NCBI GenBank assembly: GCA_947629575.1
Contig: CANREF010000001.1
Location: 62,001-126,000 of the forward strand
DNA: 64,000 nt
DNA from: an uncultured Clostridia bacterium
GTDB lineage: Bacteria; Bacillota; Clostridia; Christensenellales; Borkfalkiaceae
Direction of reading: 5' to 3'
Below are positions 32,899-41,333 of the stretch, in pieces. The translations under genes and the position numbers were made by a program. Position 1 is the first letter of the stretch. Each line of letters opens with the position of its first letter. The notes beneath the pieces are model-generated. The model searched no databases. It was not told the origin of the DNA and saw only the letters and a program-made list of their open reading frames with translations.

Positions 32899-34207
32899 AG
32901 TATGTAAATTCGGCGGAACGTCGCTTGCGGACGGCACGACTATGCGCCGCGTCGCGGAAATCCTTTCCGCCGATCCCACACGGCGCTATGTCGTCGTATC
33001 CGCCCCGGGAAAACGGTACGGCGGAGATGTGAAGATCACCGATCTTCTGTATGAATGCCACCGCTCGGTGGAGAAGTGTGGCAAGGCGGGAGAAGCGTTT
33101 GAAAAGGTCAAGGAAAGATTCCGCGGCATCGCCTTCGAGCTCGGGCTTACCTTCGACGTAGAGGCGCTGCTCGCGCGCACAGAGGAGGAGATCGAACATG
33201 AGAGGAGCGAGGAGTTCACGGCTTCCCGCGGAGAATATCTCATGGGGCGCTTCATGGCGGCGTTTTTGGAGCTTCCCTTTGTGGACGCCTGCGATATCGT
33301 CCGCTTTTCCTCGGGCGGAAAACTCGACGACGGGAAGAGTTTTGCGCTCACCGCGGCGGCGCTGAAGGGAAAGAAGGGGGCGGTCGTTCCCGGCTTTTAC
33401 GGCGCGGACCGCACAGGCAGGATACACACCTTCACCCGCGGAGGCAGCGATGTCTCGGGCGCGATCGTCGCCCGCGCCGTCGGCGCCGATCTGTACGAAA
33501 ATTGGACGGACGTCAGCGGTTTTCTTGCCTGCGATCCCCGTATCGTGGACGATCCCGCCCACATCCGCTCCCTCTCCTATAAGGAACTGCGCGAGCTCTC
33601 CTACATGGGCGCGAACGTTCTGCACAGCGAATCGATCTTTCCCGTGCGGGAGGCGGATATCCCCATCCGTATCAAGAATACCTTCCGCCCCGAAGAGGCG
33701 GGCACGGATATTCTGCCCATGTCCCGCTACCGCTACGACGGGCGCATCGTCACGGGCATCGCGGGAAAGAAGAACTTTGCCGTCGTATATGTGGAAAAAT
33801 CGCTCATGAACAGCGAGATCGGCTTCGCCCGCCGCATCCTCTCCGTTCTCGAGCGCTATCATGTGAGCTTCGAGCACATGCCCTCTGGGATCGATACCAT
33901 TTCCTTTGTCATCGACGAAGAACAGCTCAAGGGCGGAACGCTTGAAAAGATCACCGAGGACATCAAGGCGGCAGTGCGGCCCGACCAACTGCGGGTGTTC
34001 GACGACATCGCGCTCATCGCCGTCGTGGGGCACGGCATGAGCAGGAACGTGGGCACTTCGGCGCGGCTGTTCGACGCCATCGCCCGCGCGGGCGTCAACG
34101 TCAGGATGATCGATCAGGGCTCTTCCGAACTCAATATCATCGTCGGCGTGGACAATGAAAATTACGAACGTACCGTCCGCGCCGTATACGAAGAATTCTT
34201 CCGTTGA
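32891..34207 (+). CDS. lysC: Aspartate kinase
   Basis: A 438-residue aspartokinase, which phosphorylates aspartate at the head of lysine, methionine, threonine and diaminopimelate synthesis. The N-terminal KVCKFGGTSLADGTTMRRVAEI signature, FTRGGSDVSGAIVARAV and DLYENWTDVSGFLACDPRI are the kinase motifs; two ACT domains follow (about residues 300-438, including DTISFVIDEEQL and VVGHGMSRNVGTSARLFDAI). Homoserine dehydrogenase is not adjacent. Its place at the end of the cdaA operon is unusual, and links c-di-AMP with the precursor of peptidoglycan diaminopimelate; glmM, the usual third gene, is absent. Confidence 0.94.
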   Translation: MIKVCKFGGTSLADGTTMRRVAEILSADPTRRYVVVSAPGKRYGGDVKITDLLYECHRSVEKCGKAGEAFEKVKERFRGIAFELGLTFDVEALLARTEEEIEHERSEEFTASRGEYLMGRFMAAFLELPFVDACDIVRFSSGGKLDDGKSFALTAAALKGKKGAVVPGFYGADRTGRIHTFTRGGSDVSGAIVARAVGADLYENWTDVSGFLACDPRIVDDPAHIRSLSYKELRELSYMGANVLHSESIFPVREADIPIRIKNTFRPEEAGTDILPMSRYRYDGRIVTGIAGKKNFAVVYVEKSLMNSEIGFARRILSVLERYHVSFEHMPSGIDTISFVIDEEQLKGGTLEKITEDIKAAVRPDQLRVFDDIALIAVVGHGMSRNVGTSARLFDAIARAGVNVRMIDQGSSELNIIVGVDNENYERTVRAVYEEFFR

Positions 34208-34211
34208 TCTT

Positions 34212-34235
34212 CCCGCCGTCAAGGCGGGCTTTTTG
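34212..34235 (+). terminator. Terminator of the cdaA-lysC operon
   Basis: A 6-bp stem CCCGCC / GGCGGG with loop GTCAA, followed by CTTTTTG. Confidence 0.85.
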
Positions 34236-34356
34236 TTTGTTTTATTAAATTATTGAAAGCAATGTTCTTTTACGTGCTCATTTGAGCGTCATCGTGTTTG
34301 TTTGTGCGTATATTATGGCTACGCGAGTGTCGTTTTGTCAAAAAAACGCGCAAGCA

Positions 34357-34385
34357 TTGACGGAATTTTCAAAATGTGATAGAAT
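34357..34385 (+). promoter_or_regulatory. Promoter of the ABC transporter operon
   Basis: TTGACG (34357-34362), 17 bases, TAGAAT (34380-34385), about 97 bases before the first start codon. The region 34236-34480 otherwise shows no gene; a 42-codon frame from 34315 runs through the promoter and is not believed. Confidence 0.7.
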
Positions 34386-34481
34386 CATAATCAGCTTTAT
34401 TTTGGAATGCGAAGGGGCGCCCCTTCGGTTGCGGCTTGCATAAGCAATCCGCAAAAACTCTTCATTGTCATTGGGGGACGG

Positions 34482-36569
34482 ATGAGGTCAATTTCAAAGA
34501 AAGGGAAATTTTTTCTCGCCGGAGCGATCTTTCTTGCTCTGGTCTTTATTGCTGCTGTCGTGATGTTTATCGTCTCCTGCGTCAAGGCGGAACAGACCTC
34601 GGAGCTGGGATACGATATCAACCAAGAAAACGTTCTGCGCATTTCCGTGGACGAGGAGGGAAACCGCATCGCGGGCACGCAGGAGGGCAAGCTCTTTGCG
34701 TTCAACGAGGACGGGGAGCTTCTCTGGGATGTGGGGCAGGTCGATTCCACGCAGGTCTTCGACATCAAAGTAAAGGACGGCATGGTCTATGCCGCCTATG
34801 CGAGCGGGAAGATCTATTCCTTCTCGGAGGCGGACGCCCTCGCGTTCTACGGGCGGGCAAACGAGCCCGCGCCCGCAGCGGAGGATGGCGAGCCCGAACA
34901 GGCGGAGACGGAGAGTTTTTCGCAGTTTTGCACCGTCTATTCGGCGGGAAAGGCAAATCTCTCCACCAATGCGAAATCGTACAATACGGAGATCCTCCTC
35001 GGCGACGGGGAGTTTTGGTTCCGCGCTCCCTTTAACGACGGTTCCAACCGCTATTATTTATACCGTTTCACGGTCGGAAGCGGGGAATACGAGCAGATCT
35101 GCCGCAGTCCGAGCTCGAACAGCATTTCGGGCATGGCGCTTTGCGGCGGAACGTTTTACTATTCCCGCGCAAACGGCGTCTTTTGCGGCGAAAAGCAGCT
35201 CTACTCTTGGGAGGGCGAGATCGTCGCGCTGTCCGCGTCTTCCGAAGAACTCTCCATTCTCACCAAGGACGGACAGCTCATCGCGCTCGATCCGCAGAGC
35301 GGAGCGGAGCTTTACCGCGGCGCGGTCGGCGTGGAAGGGGACGCCTTCTTCTCGACGGGAGAGAATTTCCTCGTCAAGGTCAAAAACGGCGGGGTGGCGT
35401 TCATCGGTTCGGCGGAGCGGAACATCATCCTCTCCCTCAGCGCGAGCAACGATTCCGATTTCATCCTCTGGAACGATGACTGCTTTGCCCTGCGGGACAG
35501 AGGGGATATCGAGCATCCGTCCGTCATCTTTTATACGTTCTCGGTGGCGCGGAGCGTTGCGCTCTTCGGAACGCTGCGGTGGGTCTTCCTCGGCGTCTCG
35601 TTGGCGGCGGTCATCGGATTGGTGATCTGCGCCTTCTCCGTACAGGATACGGGAAGACGCAAACTCGCCGCTCAGACGAAGTCCTTTGCCAAGGACGTAT
35701 GGAAGAATAAGAGCATCTATATCGCGCTCGTCATTCCCTTCGTTCTGCTCATCATTTTCTATTACATCCCCATCGTGCTCGGATTTTCCATTTCGTTTAT
35801 GGACTACGTGCCGGGCGTGAGGTCGGTCTTCGAGGGCTTCCGATATTACGGGGCGGTTTTCCGCAGCGCAGTCTTTTGGGAGAGCACGGGGCACATGGTG
35901 ATCCTGCTCATTGCCGACCTGCTCAAGGCGCTCATCCCTCCGTTCATCATCGCCGAACTCATTTTTGCGGTGAAGCTCAAACGTTTCTCGCTATGGGTGC
36001 GCATCCTGCTCTTCCTGCCCGGGATCTTGCCGGGCGTTGCGACCACCCTCGTGTGGCAGGAGGGCATCTTCGGAAGCGATCTGGGAAGCGGATTGAACGC
36101 GATCATCCATGCGATCGTGCCGAGTTTCGTCGCCAAGAATTGGCTGTTCGACAACGTGCCCCTTGCGCTCTTTTCCATCATCTGTTTCGGCTTCCCATGG
36201 GTGGGGGCGTATCTCATCTTTTACGGCGCTCTCGGGGGGATCAACACTTCGGTGTTCGAGGCGGCGAAGCTCGACGGCTGTTCGTGGATCCGCCGCGTCA
36301 TCCGCATCGATATCCCCATGATCCTCTCCCAGTTCAAATACGTGCTCATCACTTCCTTCATCGCTTCGGTGCAGAACTACGGCACTCTATATATCGTGTA
36401 TAACGGTCAGTCGGACACCGCTCTGTTAAAGACGCCCGCGCTGCTCATGTACGACCGCATCAGCGGCGCCCAATACGGCGCGGCGAGCGTAATGGGGGTG
36501 TTCCTCTTCCTCATCCTTGCCGCGGCAACGTTCTTCAATTTCCGCTCTCAGAAAGAGCAGCTTGACTGA
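34482..36569 (+). CDS. MalF-type sugar ABC permease fused to an N-terminal extracytoplasmic propeller-like domain
   Basis: A 695-residue protein, over twice the length of ordinary permeases (about 290-330). A first membrane segment (about 10-32) is followed by about 325 extracytoplasmic residues with repeating blade-like units (RISVDEEGNRIAGTQEGKLFAFNEDGELLWDV, DIKVKDGMVYAAYASGKIYSF, LTKDGQLIALDPQSGAELYR), as in PQQ-type or WD beta-propellers. An extra membrane segment (about 361-385) leads into a complete permease (about 410-695) with the EAA loop EAAKLDGCSWIRRVIRIDIP near residue 592. Permeases of this class pair with a MalG-type partner, present just downstream. GGGGGAC precedes ATG 34482. 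No ATPase gene lies in the cluster. Confidence 0.85.
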   Translation: MRSISKKGKFFLAGAIFLALVFIAAVVMFIVSCVKAEQTSELGYDINQENVLRISVDEEGNRIAGTQEGKLFAFNEDGELLWDVGQVDSTQVFDIKVKDGMVYAAYASGKIYSFSEADALAFYGRANEPAPAAEDGEPEQAETESFSQFCTVYSAGKANLSTNAKSYNTEILLGDGEFWFRAPFNDGSNRYYLYRFTVGSGEYEQICRSPSSNSISGMALCGGTFYYSRANGVFCGEKQLYSWEGEIVALSASSEELSILTKDGQLIALDPQSGAELYRGAVGVEGDAFFSTGENFLVKVKNGGVAFIGSAERNIILSLSASNDSDFILWNDDCFALRDRGDIEHPSVIFYTFSVARSVALFGTLRWVFLGVSLAAVIGLVICAFSVQDTGRRKLAAQTKSFAKDVWKNKSIYIALVIPFVLLIIFYYIPIVLGFSISFMDYVPGVRSVFEGFRYYGAVFRSAVFWESTGHMVILLIADLLKALIPPFIIAELIFAVKLKRFSLWVRILLFLPGILPGVATTLVWQEGIFGSDLGSGLNAIIHAIVPSFVAKNWLFDNVPLALFSIICFGFPWVGAYLIFYGALGGINTSVFEAAKLDGCSWIRRVIRIDIPMILSQFKYVLITSFIASVQNYGTLYIVYNGQSDTALLKTPALLMYDRISGAQYGAASVMGVFLFLILAAATFFNFRSQKEQLD

Positions 36570-36580
36570 GGAGGCGCAAC

Positions 36581-37537
36581 ATGGATCGTGAAAATAATTT
36601 AGATCAGACATTATGCGAATCGCTCATGGAGAGCGAACCTCTTCGGGTACAGGAACCGCCGAGAAAGATCCGCCGCCATCGCCGTGGGTTGGAGGGGATC
36701 CCCGTGCAGACGGTCCTCGTCATCCTGCTCGTACTCCTGCTCTTCCTCACGCTCGTGCCGCTCTTCATCACCTTTATCATGTCCATCAAGACGGAGGTGG
36801 ATATCTCGGCAAATTCCCTCTGGAGTTTCCCCAAGAGCGGATTGAACATCAAGAACAATTACAGTAAGGCGTTTACGGTGCTCTCCTCGCCGCTGTTTTA
36901 CACCCTGCTCATGGACGTCGGCGTCACGGTCGTCGTCATGCTTGGAAGCTGCTACGTCGCCTTTCTCTTCCAGTGGTATCGCTTCAGGGGGAACAAGCTC
37001 CTGTTCGCGCTCTTCATCCTGCCCATGCTCGTGCCCAATGTCGTGCTGCTCACGCCCACCTATCTCGTGGTATGCAACTTGGGGCTTGCGGGAAGGGGAA
37101 GCACGGTGCTCGGCAATTACTTCGGTATCATCTTGCCCTATCTTGCGGGCAACCAGATCGCCTCGGTGTTCATGCTCCGCGTGTTCATGCGGCAACATCC
37201 CAAATCGCTCTACGAGGCGGCGCAGATCGACGGCGCGAACAAATGGAATCTCTTTGTGCACGTCTGCCTGCCCCTTGCCTATCCCATCATGATGGTGCAG
37301 GGCATCGGGATCTTCGCGGCGATCTATAACGATTTCCTTTGGCCCGCCCTCGTATTCATCGAGCACCGCTCGGACGGTACGATCATGTCCATACTCAAGG
37401 AGAAGGCGTTCAATGCGGGCGGACAGGGCGCACGGTATGCAATGTATCTCGTTTCGGGTATCCCGCTCATCATTTCGACGGCGATCAGCATCAAGTTCTT
37501 CGTCTCGGGCGACTATGCGAGCGGCTTGAAGATGTAA
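36581..37537 (+). CDS. MalG-type sugar ABC transporter permease
   Basis: A 318-residue permease with an N-terminal cytoplasmic head of about 45 residues and six membrane segments. The EAA motif YEAAQIDGANKWNLFVHVCLP (about residue 214) marks the site that meets the ATPase. It begins 11 bases after the fused permease, with GAGGAGGCGCAAC before the ATG, so the two form the membrane channel. The ATPase is presumably a shared one elsewhere, as with MsmK in other Bacillota. Confidence 0.92.
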   Translation: MDRENNLDQTLCESLMESEPLRVQEPPRKIRRHRRGLEGIPVQTVLVILLVLLLFLTLVPLFITFIMSIKTEVDISANSLWSFPKSGLNIKNNYSKAFTVLSSPLFYTLLMDVGVTVVVMLGSCYVAFLFQWYRFRGNKLLFALFILPMLVPNVVLLTPTYLVVCNLGLAGRGSTVLGNYFGIILPYLAGNQIASVFMLRVFMRQHPKSLYEAAQIDGANKWNLFVHVCLPLAYPIMMVQGIGIFAAIYNDFLWPALVFIEHRSDGTIMSILKEKAFNAGGQGARYAMYLVSGIPLIISTAISIKFFVSGDYASGLKM

Positions 37538-37577
37538 CTGTAAAATCAAAACATTTTTGGAAAATGGAGGAAAATGT

Positions 37578-39407
37578 ATGAAAAAAAGATGGATTATCGG
37601 CATAATGTCCCTGCTCATGTGCGGAGCGTTCCTGCTTCCCGCCTGCACCGAGCCCGTTAAGGGCAATCAGGGCGGCGGCAACGGCTCGGAGACCCAAACC
37701 CCCGGCGGTGAAACTCCCGGCGGCGAGACCCCCGGCGGAATTCCGAGCGGCACGCGCGAGACGATCACGATGTATACTGCGGTGAATATCATCGAGCAGC
37801 ATTCGCTCGAAGCGGTCGCCGCAAATTACGAGAACGAGCAGCAAAAGAGGGGGAACAGGATCTCCGTTGCGATCGAGAACGTCACCGACCCCGACGCCTA
37901 CAACATGAACATGAAGAACATGGCGGGCAACGGGGTGAAAAATCCCACCATCATCTCCATCGCCACCGTGCCCGAATACCACGGGACGGATAAGATCGTG
38001 GACCTTTCGGGCTATCTCGAAGAACCCAACGAATACAGCCCCGATTACGACACGTGGGCGGATTCGCTCGAACCCGACGCTTACCGCACCGTGCGTGCAG
38101 GCTCTTCTACGACTATCCCCGGCATCAGCTATTCCTCCAACTACACCTGCGTCTTTTACGACAAGGCGGCGATGAAGGAGGTCATGGGGAGCGATCCCCT
38201 CGTGGACGACGAGACGGGTACGATCGACATCGACGATCCCGCGTTCAACTGGGAATGGCTCATGAACGCCCTTCAAACGGCGTCGCAGCATCCCGATTTC
38301 CCTCATCCCCTCGGGCTCGCGCGGGACGCGCAGGCCTGCGGGCAGGACAGCTTCAATCTCTTCACCTCCTTCCTGAATATGTATCTCGACCAGTATTTCC
38401 GCGATTTCATCGAGACCGTCCACTCCGAGGAGGGGGATTACAGCTACATCCCCGCCTTCGACGAAGATTGGGCCTATGACGAGACCGATCAGTCCATCGA
38501 TCTGCCTTCGCGGTACACCTACAACTTCAACAAGGTCGTCGATTACTTCTTCAATCAGGGCGAAGAGTACGGGCCTCAGTCCGCACGCTTCAAGGAATGT
38601 ATGGAAAATCTCTACGATCTTCTGCAGTACAGCGGAGAGAAAGAGAGCTATGCGGATATGTTCCAGAACTTCAACCGCTGCACCCTCACCTATGAACACA
38701 TCGGCGGCAGCTATTCCGATCTGAAGCTCTTCTATGTGGAGACGCTCGGGTATGTGAGAACATACCGCGACGGATTCAACGACAAGGGGCAAACGGGCTA
38801 TCCGAGCGCAGAGCAGATCGATTCCCGTCTCGGCTGGTTCCTGATGCCCGCGATGAAGTCCGACCTTCCCGGCGTCGCGAAGGATGTGCGCGCATGGGGC
38901 GGCCCTCTCGAAAACTACGGCGTGCTCTCCACAGGTTCGGCGACGAAGGACGCCATCGCAGTCGACTTCTTGAAATATCTCGTCTCCCCCTTGGGACAGC
39001 AGAGGATCTGCCAGCAGTACATGGAAGAGAACTACGCGCCTCAGGTGATGCACCAGCTCGTCAAGGGCATCACGATCCCCGAAGAGATCGACTTCACGCA
39101 GGTCGCTTCGGCGGTCCATGGCGACGGCGGTTCCAACCCCTATCTCAACTTCGGCGCGGGCAACGGCCTTTCCATCTGCAATATAGACGGCACGATGGAT
39201 AAGGTCTCCACCTCCGTTGCGAATGTGCTCTCGGGCTATCTCACGGGCGGCGACCGTAACTGGACGAAGGGCGTTGACCTTCTCAATGTTTACAAGAGCG
39301 GATTCAAGGACTATGCGGACCACTATTCCCTCATCTTTACCGATCCCGCAAATGTCTCTGCGGCAACGGGCGGATTGAAGAATTCCCCCTATAACACCAC
39401 CGCATAA
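37578..39407 (+). CDS. Extracellular solute-binding lipoprotein of the ABC transporter
   Basis: A 609-residue lipoprotein. The signal peptide ends in the lipobox LLPAC (Cys about residue 22), then comes a Gly/Pro linker with repeated GGETPGGETPGG, then a type 1 family binding-protein fold (TMYTAVNIIEQHSLEAVAANYENEQQKRG at the start, DFLKYLVSPLGQQRICQQYM near the end). It is longer than usual sugar-binding proteins (about 430), closer to the LipO/YtcQ group that binds oligosaccharides or complex glycans. ATGGAGGAAAATGT precedes ATG 37578. It follows the permeases by 40 bases and is the third gene of the operon. Confidence 0.88.
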   Translation: MKKRWIIGIMSLLMCGAFLLPACTEPVKGNQGGGNGSETQTPGGETPGGETPGGIPSGTRETITMYTAVNIIEQHSLEAVAANYENEQQKRGNRISVAIENVTDPDAYNMNMKNMAGNGVKNPTIISIATVPEYHGTDKIVDLSGYLEEPNEYSPDYDTWADSLEPDAYRTVRAGSSTTIPGISYSSNYTCVFYDKAAMKEVMGSDPLVDDETGTIDIDDPAFNWEWLMNALQTASQHPDFPHPLGLARDAQACGQDSFNLFTSFLNMYLDQYFRDFIETVHSEEGDYSYIPAFDEDWAYDETDQSIDLPSRYTYNFNKVVDYFFNQGEEYGPQSARFKECMENLYDLLQYSGEKESYADMFQNFNRCTLTYEHIGGSYSDLKLFYVETLGYVRTYRDGFNDKGQTGYPSAEQIDSRLGWFLMPAMKSDLPGVAKDVRAWGGPLENYGVLSTGSATKDAIAVDFLKYLVSPLGQQRICQQYMEENYAPQVMHQLVKGITIPEEIDFTQVASAVHGDGGSNPYLNFGAGNGLSICNIDGTMDKVSTSVANVLSGYLTGGDRNWTKGVDLLNVYKSGFKDYADHYSLIFTDPANVSAATGGLKNSPYNTTA

Positions 39408-39416
39408 GGAGGCGTC

Positions 39417-41324
39417 ATGAAAAAATTACTCTGCGTCCTCTTGAGTATCCTCTGTGTGTTCTCCTTTGCCGCCTGCGCGGAGCAGGGGACGAAGGGCGAA
39501 ACGCACGGCGGCGGGCAAGAAACACAGGTCACGGGCGCGCTCTCGCAGGACGACGTAAAGACGGGCTTTCTGCGCACGGCGGGGCAGGACGATTTCGGGC
39601 GCGCCTTCACCGAGACGGAAAGTTACAACAGCAACTATGTCGGCATCTTCTATTTCCTGTGGCTCGGGCAGGCTTCGAGCGCCGTCACGGTGGAGAAGTG
39701 GAACGCCGCGGGAAAAGCGGAATACACTCTGAGCGGGGAAAAAGACCCCGAGACGGGCGAAAGCGTTCCCGACATGCCCCAATTCACATGGTGGGGAGAG
39801 CCGATGTACGGCTACTACCGCGTGCAGGACGAGTGGGTCGTGCGCAAACACATCGAACTCTTCATCAATGCGGGGTTGGACTTCCTGTGCTTCGATACGA
39901 CGAACAACGACTACTACCGCACGGCGGCGCAGACGGTGCTCGATCTTTTGCTCGAATACAGCAATCTCGGCTACGACGTGCCCAAGGCGATGTTCATGAC
40001 CAACCACGATTCCCCGGGCATGATCAAGAGCATCTATAACGCCTTCTACAAGGACGACTATTACGACGACATCTGGTTCACGGGCGGCGGCGATAAGCCG
40101 TGGATCCTCGGCAGTTCCCGTTGCGATGACGCCGATATCATGGACCGCTTCTACTTCAAGCGTTCGCAGTGGCCGAACGCGGGCATCGTGCAAGAGGGCT
40201 TCCCGTGGATGGATTGGGGATATCCTCAGACGAGATACACCGACGCAGAGCACGATCTCACTATCGTGAATGTCTCCGTTTCCCAACATTTGGGAATTCG
40301 TCAGGGCGTCAACTTCTCCCTCTCGGGGCTGTGCTCTCCCTCCGTATTTCCCACCCTGCGCACCGAACTGCAGCAACAGCTCGGGGGCGCTTCCATGGCG
40401 GACCGCTATTACAACGCCAACTGGGGCAGGGGATATTCGCAGGAGACGGGCAAGAACGATCAGGCCGACATCATCAAGAACGTCAATTTCGAGGAACAGT
40501 GGAAGTTCCCGCTCGAGAACGATGACGTCAATCTGGTATTCGTCACGGGCTGGAACGAGTGGATCGCCCAGCGCCAGCCCGAAGACCCCGTGCTCGGCTC
40601 GGACTACGGCTACTATGTAGACACCTACAACATGGAGTTCTCCCGCGACCTTGAAATGATGGCGGGCGGATATCTCGACAACGCCTATCTCGCCCTCGTG
40701 CGCAACGTGCGCGCCTATAAGGGCGTGGGCGCGAAACAGATCGAAAGTCCGAAGACCTCCGCTGCCGATCTCACCAAGCTCGAGAATTGGGCGGACAAGA
40801 CCGCCTATGCCGATCTGGTCGGGGAGACGCTCCCGCGCGACAGTGCGGGCGCAGGGCTCAATACCCGCTATACGAACGACACGGGCAGGAACGACATCCG
40901 CGAGGTGCGCGTGGCGACGACGGACGACAGCGTTTGCTTCCTCGTCTCCACCGTGGAAAATATCACGGAGCGCGTGCAGGACGATACCCGCTGGATGAAC
41001 CTGTGGGTGGGCGTCAACGGCGCGCAGGGCGGTTGGAACGGCTTGCAGTATGTCGTCAACCGTTCGTCCGCAAACGGCAGGGCTTCCGTCGATAGGATCG
41101 AAAACGGGAACTTCACCAACATCGGCGAGTGCAATATCGTCGTTTCGGGCAGATACATGTTCGTGGAGATCCCCAAGTCCCTTCTCGGCATCGGCAGCGA
41201 TAAATTCGGTCTGCAATTCAAGGCGACGGACAATCTGCAGAAGGACTTTGATATCACCGACCTCTACACCAACGGCGACTGCGCTCCCATCGGCAGAGTC
41301 AACTACAGCTATTATTCGAAATAA
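39417..41324 (+). CDS. GH99/WbsX-like glycan-active lipoprotein with C-terminal CBM9/DOMON-like domain (paralog 1)
   Basis: A 635-residue lipoprotein (lipobox FSFAAC). Residues about 60-450 look like the TIM barrel of the GH71/GH99/WbsX group: YVGIFYFLWLG at the start, EPMYGYYRVQDEWVVRKHIELFINAGLDFLCFDTT, and FVTGWNEWIAQ, the WNEW motif common in these proteins. The last 170 residues (NDIREVRVATTDDSVCFLVSTVENI, WMNLWVGVN, CAPIGRVNYSYY) resemble a beta-sandwich carbohydrate-binding domain. It starts 9 bases after the binding protein with AAGGAGG, so it is in the transporter operon and likely acts on glycans at the cell surface before uptake. The exact family and activity are not established. 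Confidence 0.65.
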   Translation: MKKLLCVLLSILCVFSFAACAEQGTKGETHGGGQETQVTGALSQDDVKTGFLRTAGQDDFGRAFTETESYNSNYVGIFYFLWLGQASSAVTVEKWNAAGKAEYTLSGEKDPETGESVPDMPQFTWWGEPMYGYYRVQDEWVVRKHIELFINAGLDFLCFDTTNNDYYRTAAQTVLDLLLEYSNLGYDVPKAMFMTNHDSPGMIKSIYNAFYKDDYYDDIWFTGGGDKPWILGSSRCDDADIMDRFYFKRSQWPNAGIVQEGFPWMDWGYPQTRYTDAEHDLTIVNVSVSQHLGIRQGVNFSLSGLCSPSVFPTLRTELQQQLGGASMADRYYNANWGRGYSQETGKNDQADIIKNVNFEEQWKFPLENDDVNLVFVTGWNEWIAQRQPEDPVLGSDYGYYVDTYNMEFSRDLEMMAGGYLDNAYLALVRNVRAYKGVGAKQIESPKTSAADLTKLENWADKTAYADLVGETLPRDSAGAGLNTRYTNDTGRNDIREVRVATTDDSVCFLVSTVENITERVQDDTRWMNLWVGVNGAQGGWNGLQYVVNRSSANGRASVDRIENGNFTNIGECNIVVSGRYMFVEIPKSLLGIGSDKFGLQFKATDNLQKDFDITDLYTNGDCAPIGRVNYSYYSK

Positions 41325-41333
41325 GGAGTGTGC

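Noticed and set aside
34315-34443. 42-codon frame upstream of the fused permease
   Set aside because: It runs through the promoter and lacks a ribosome binding site.
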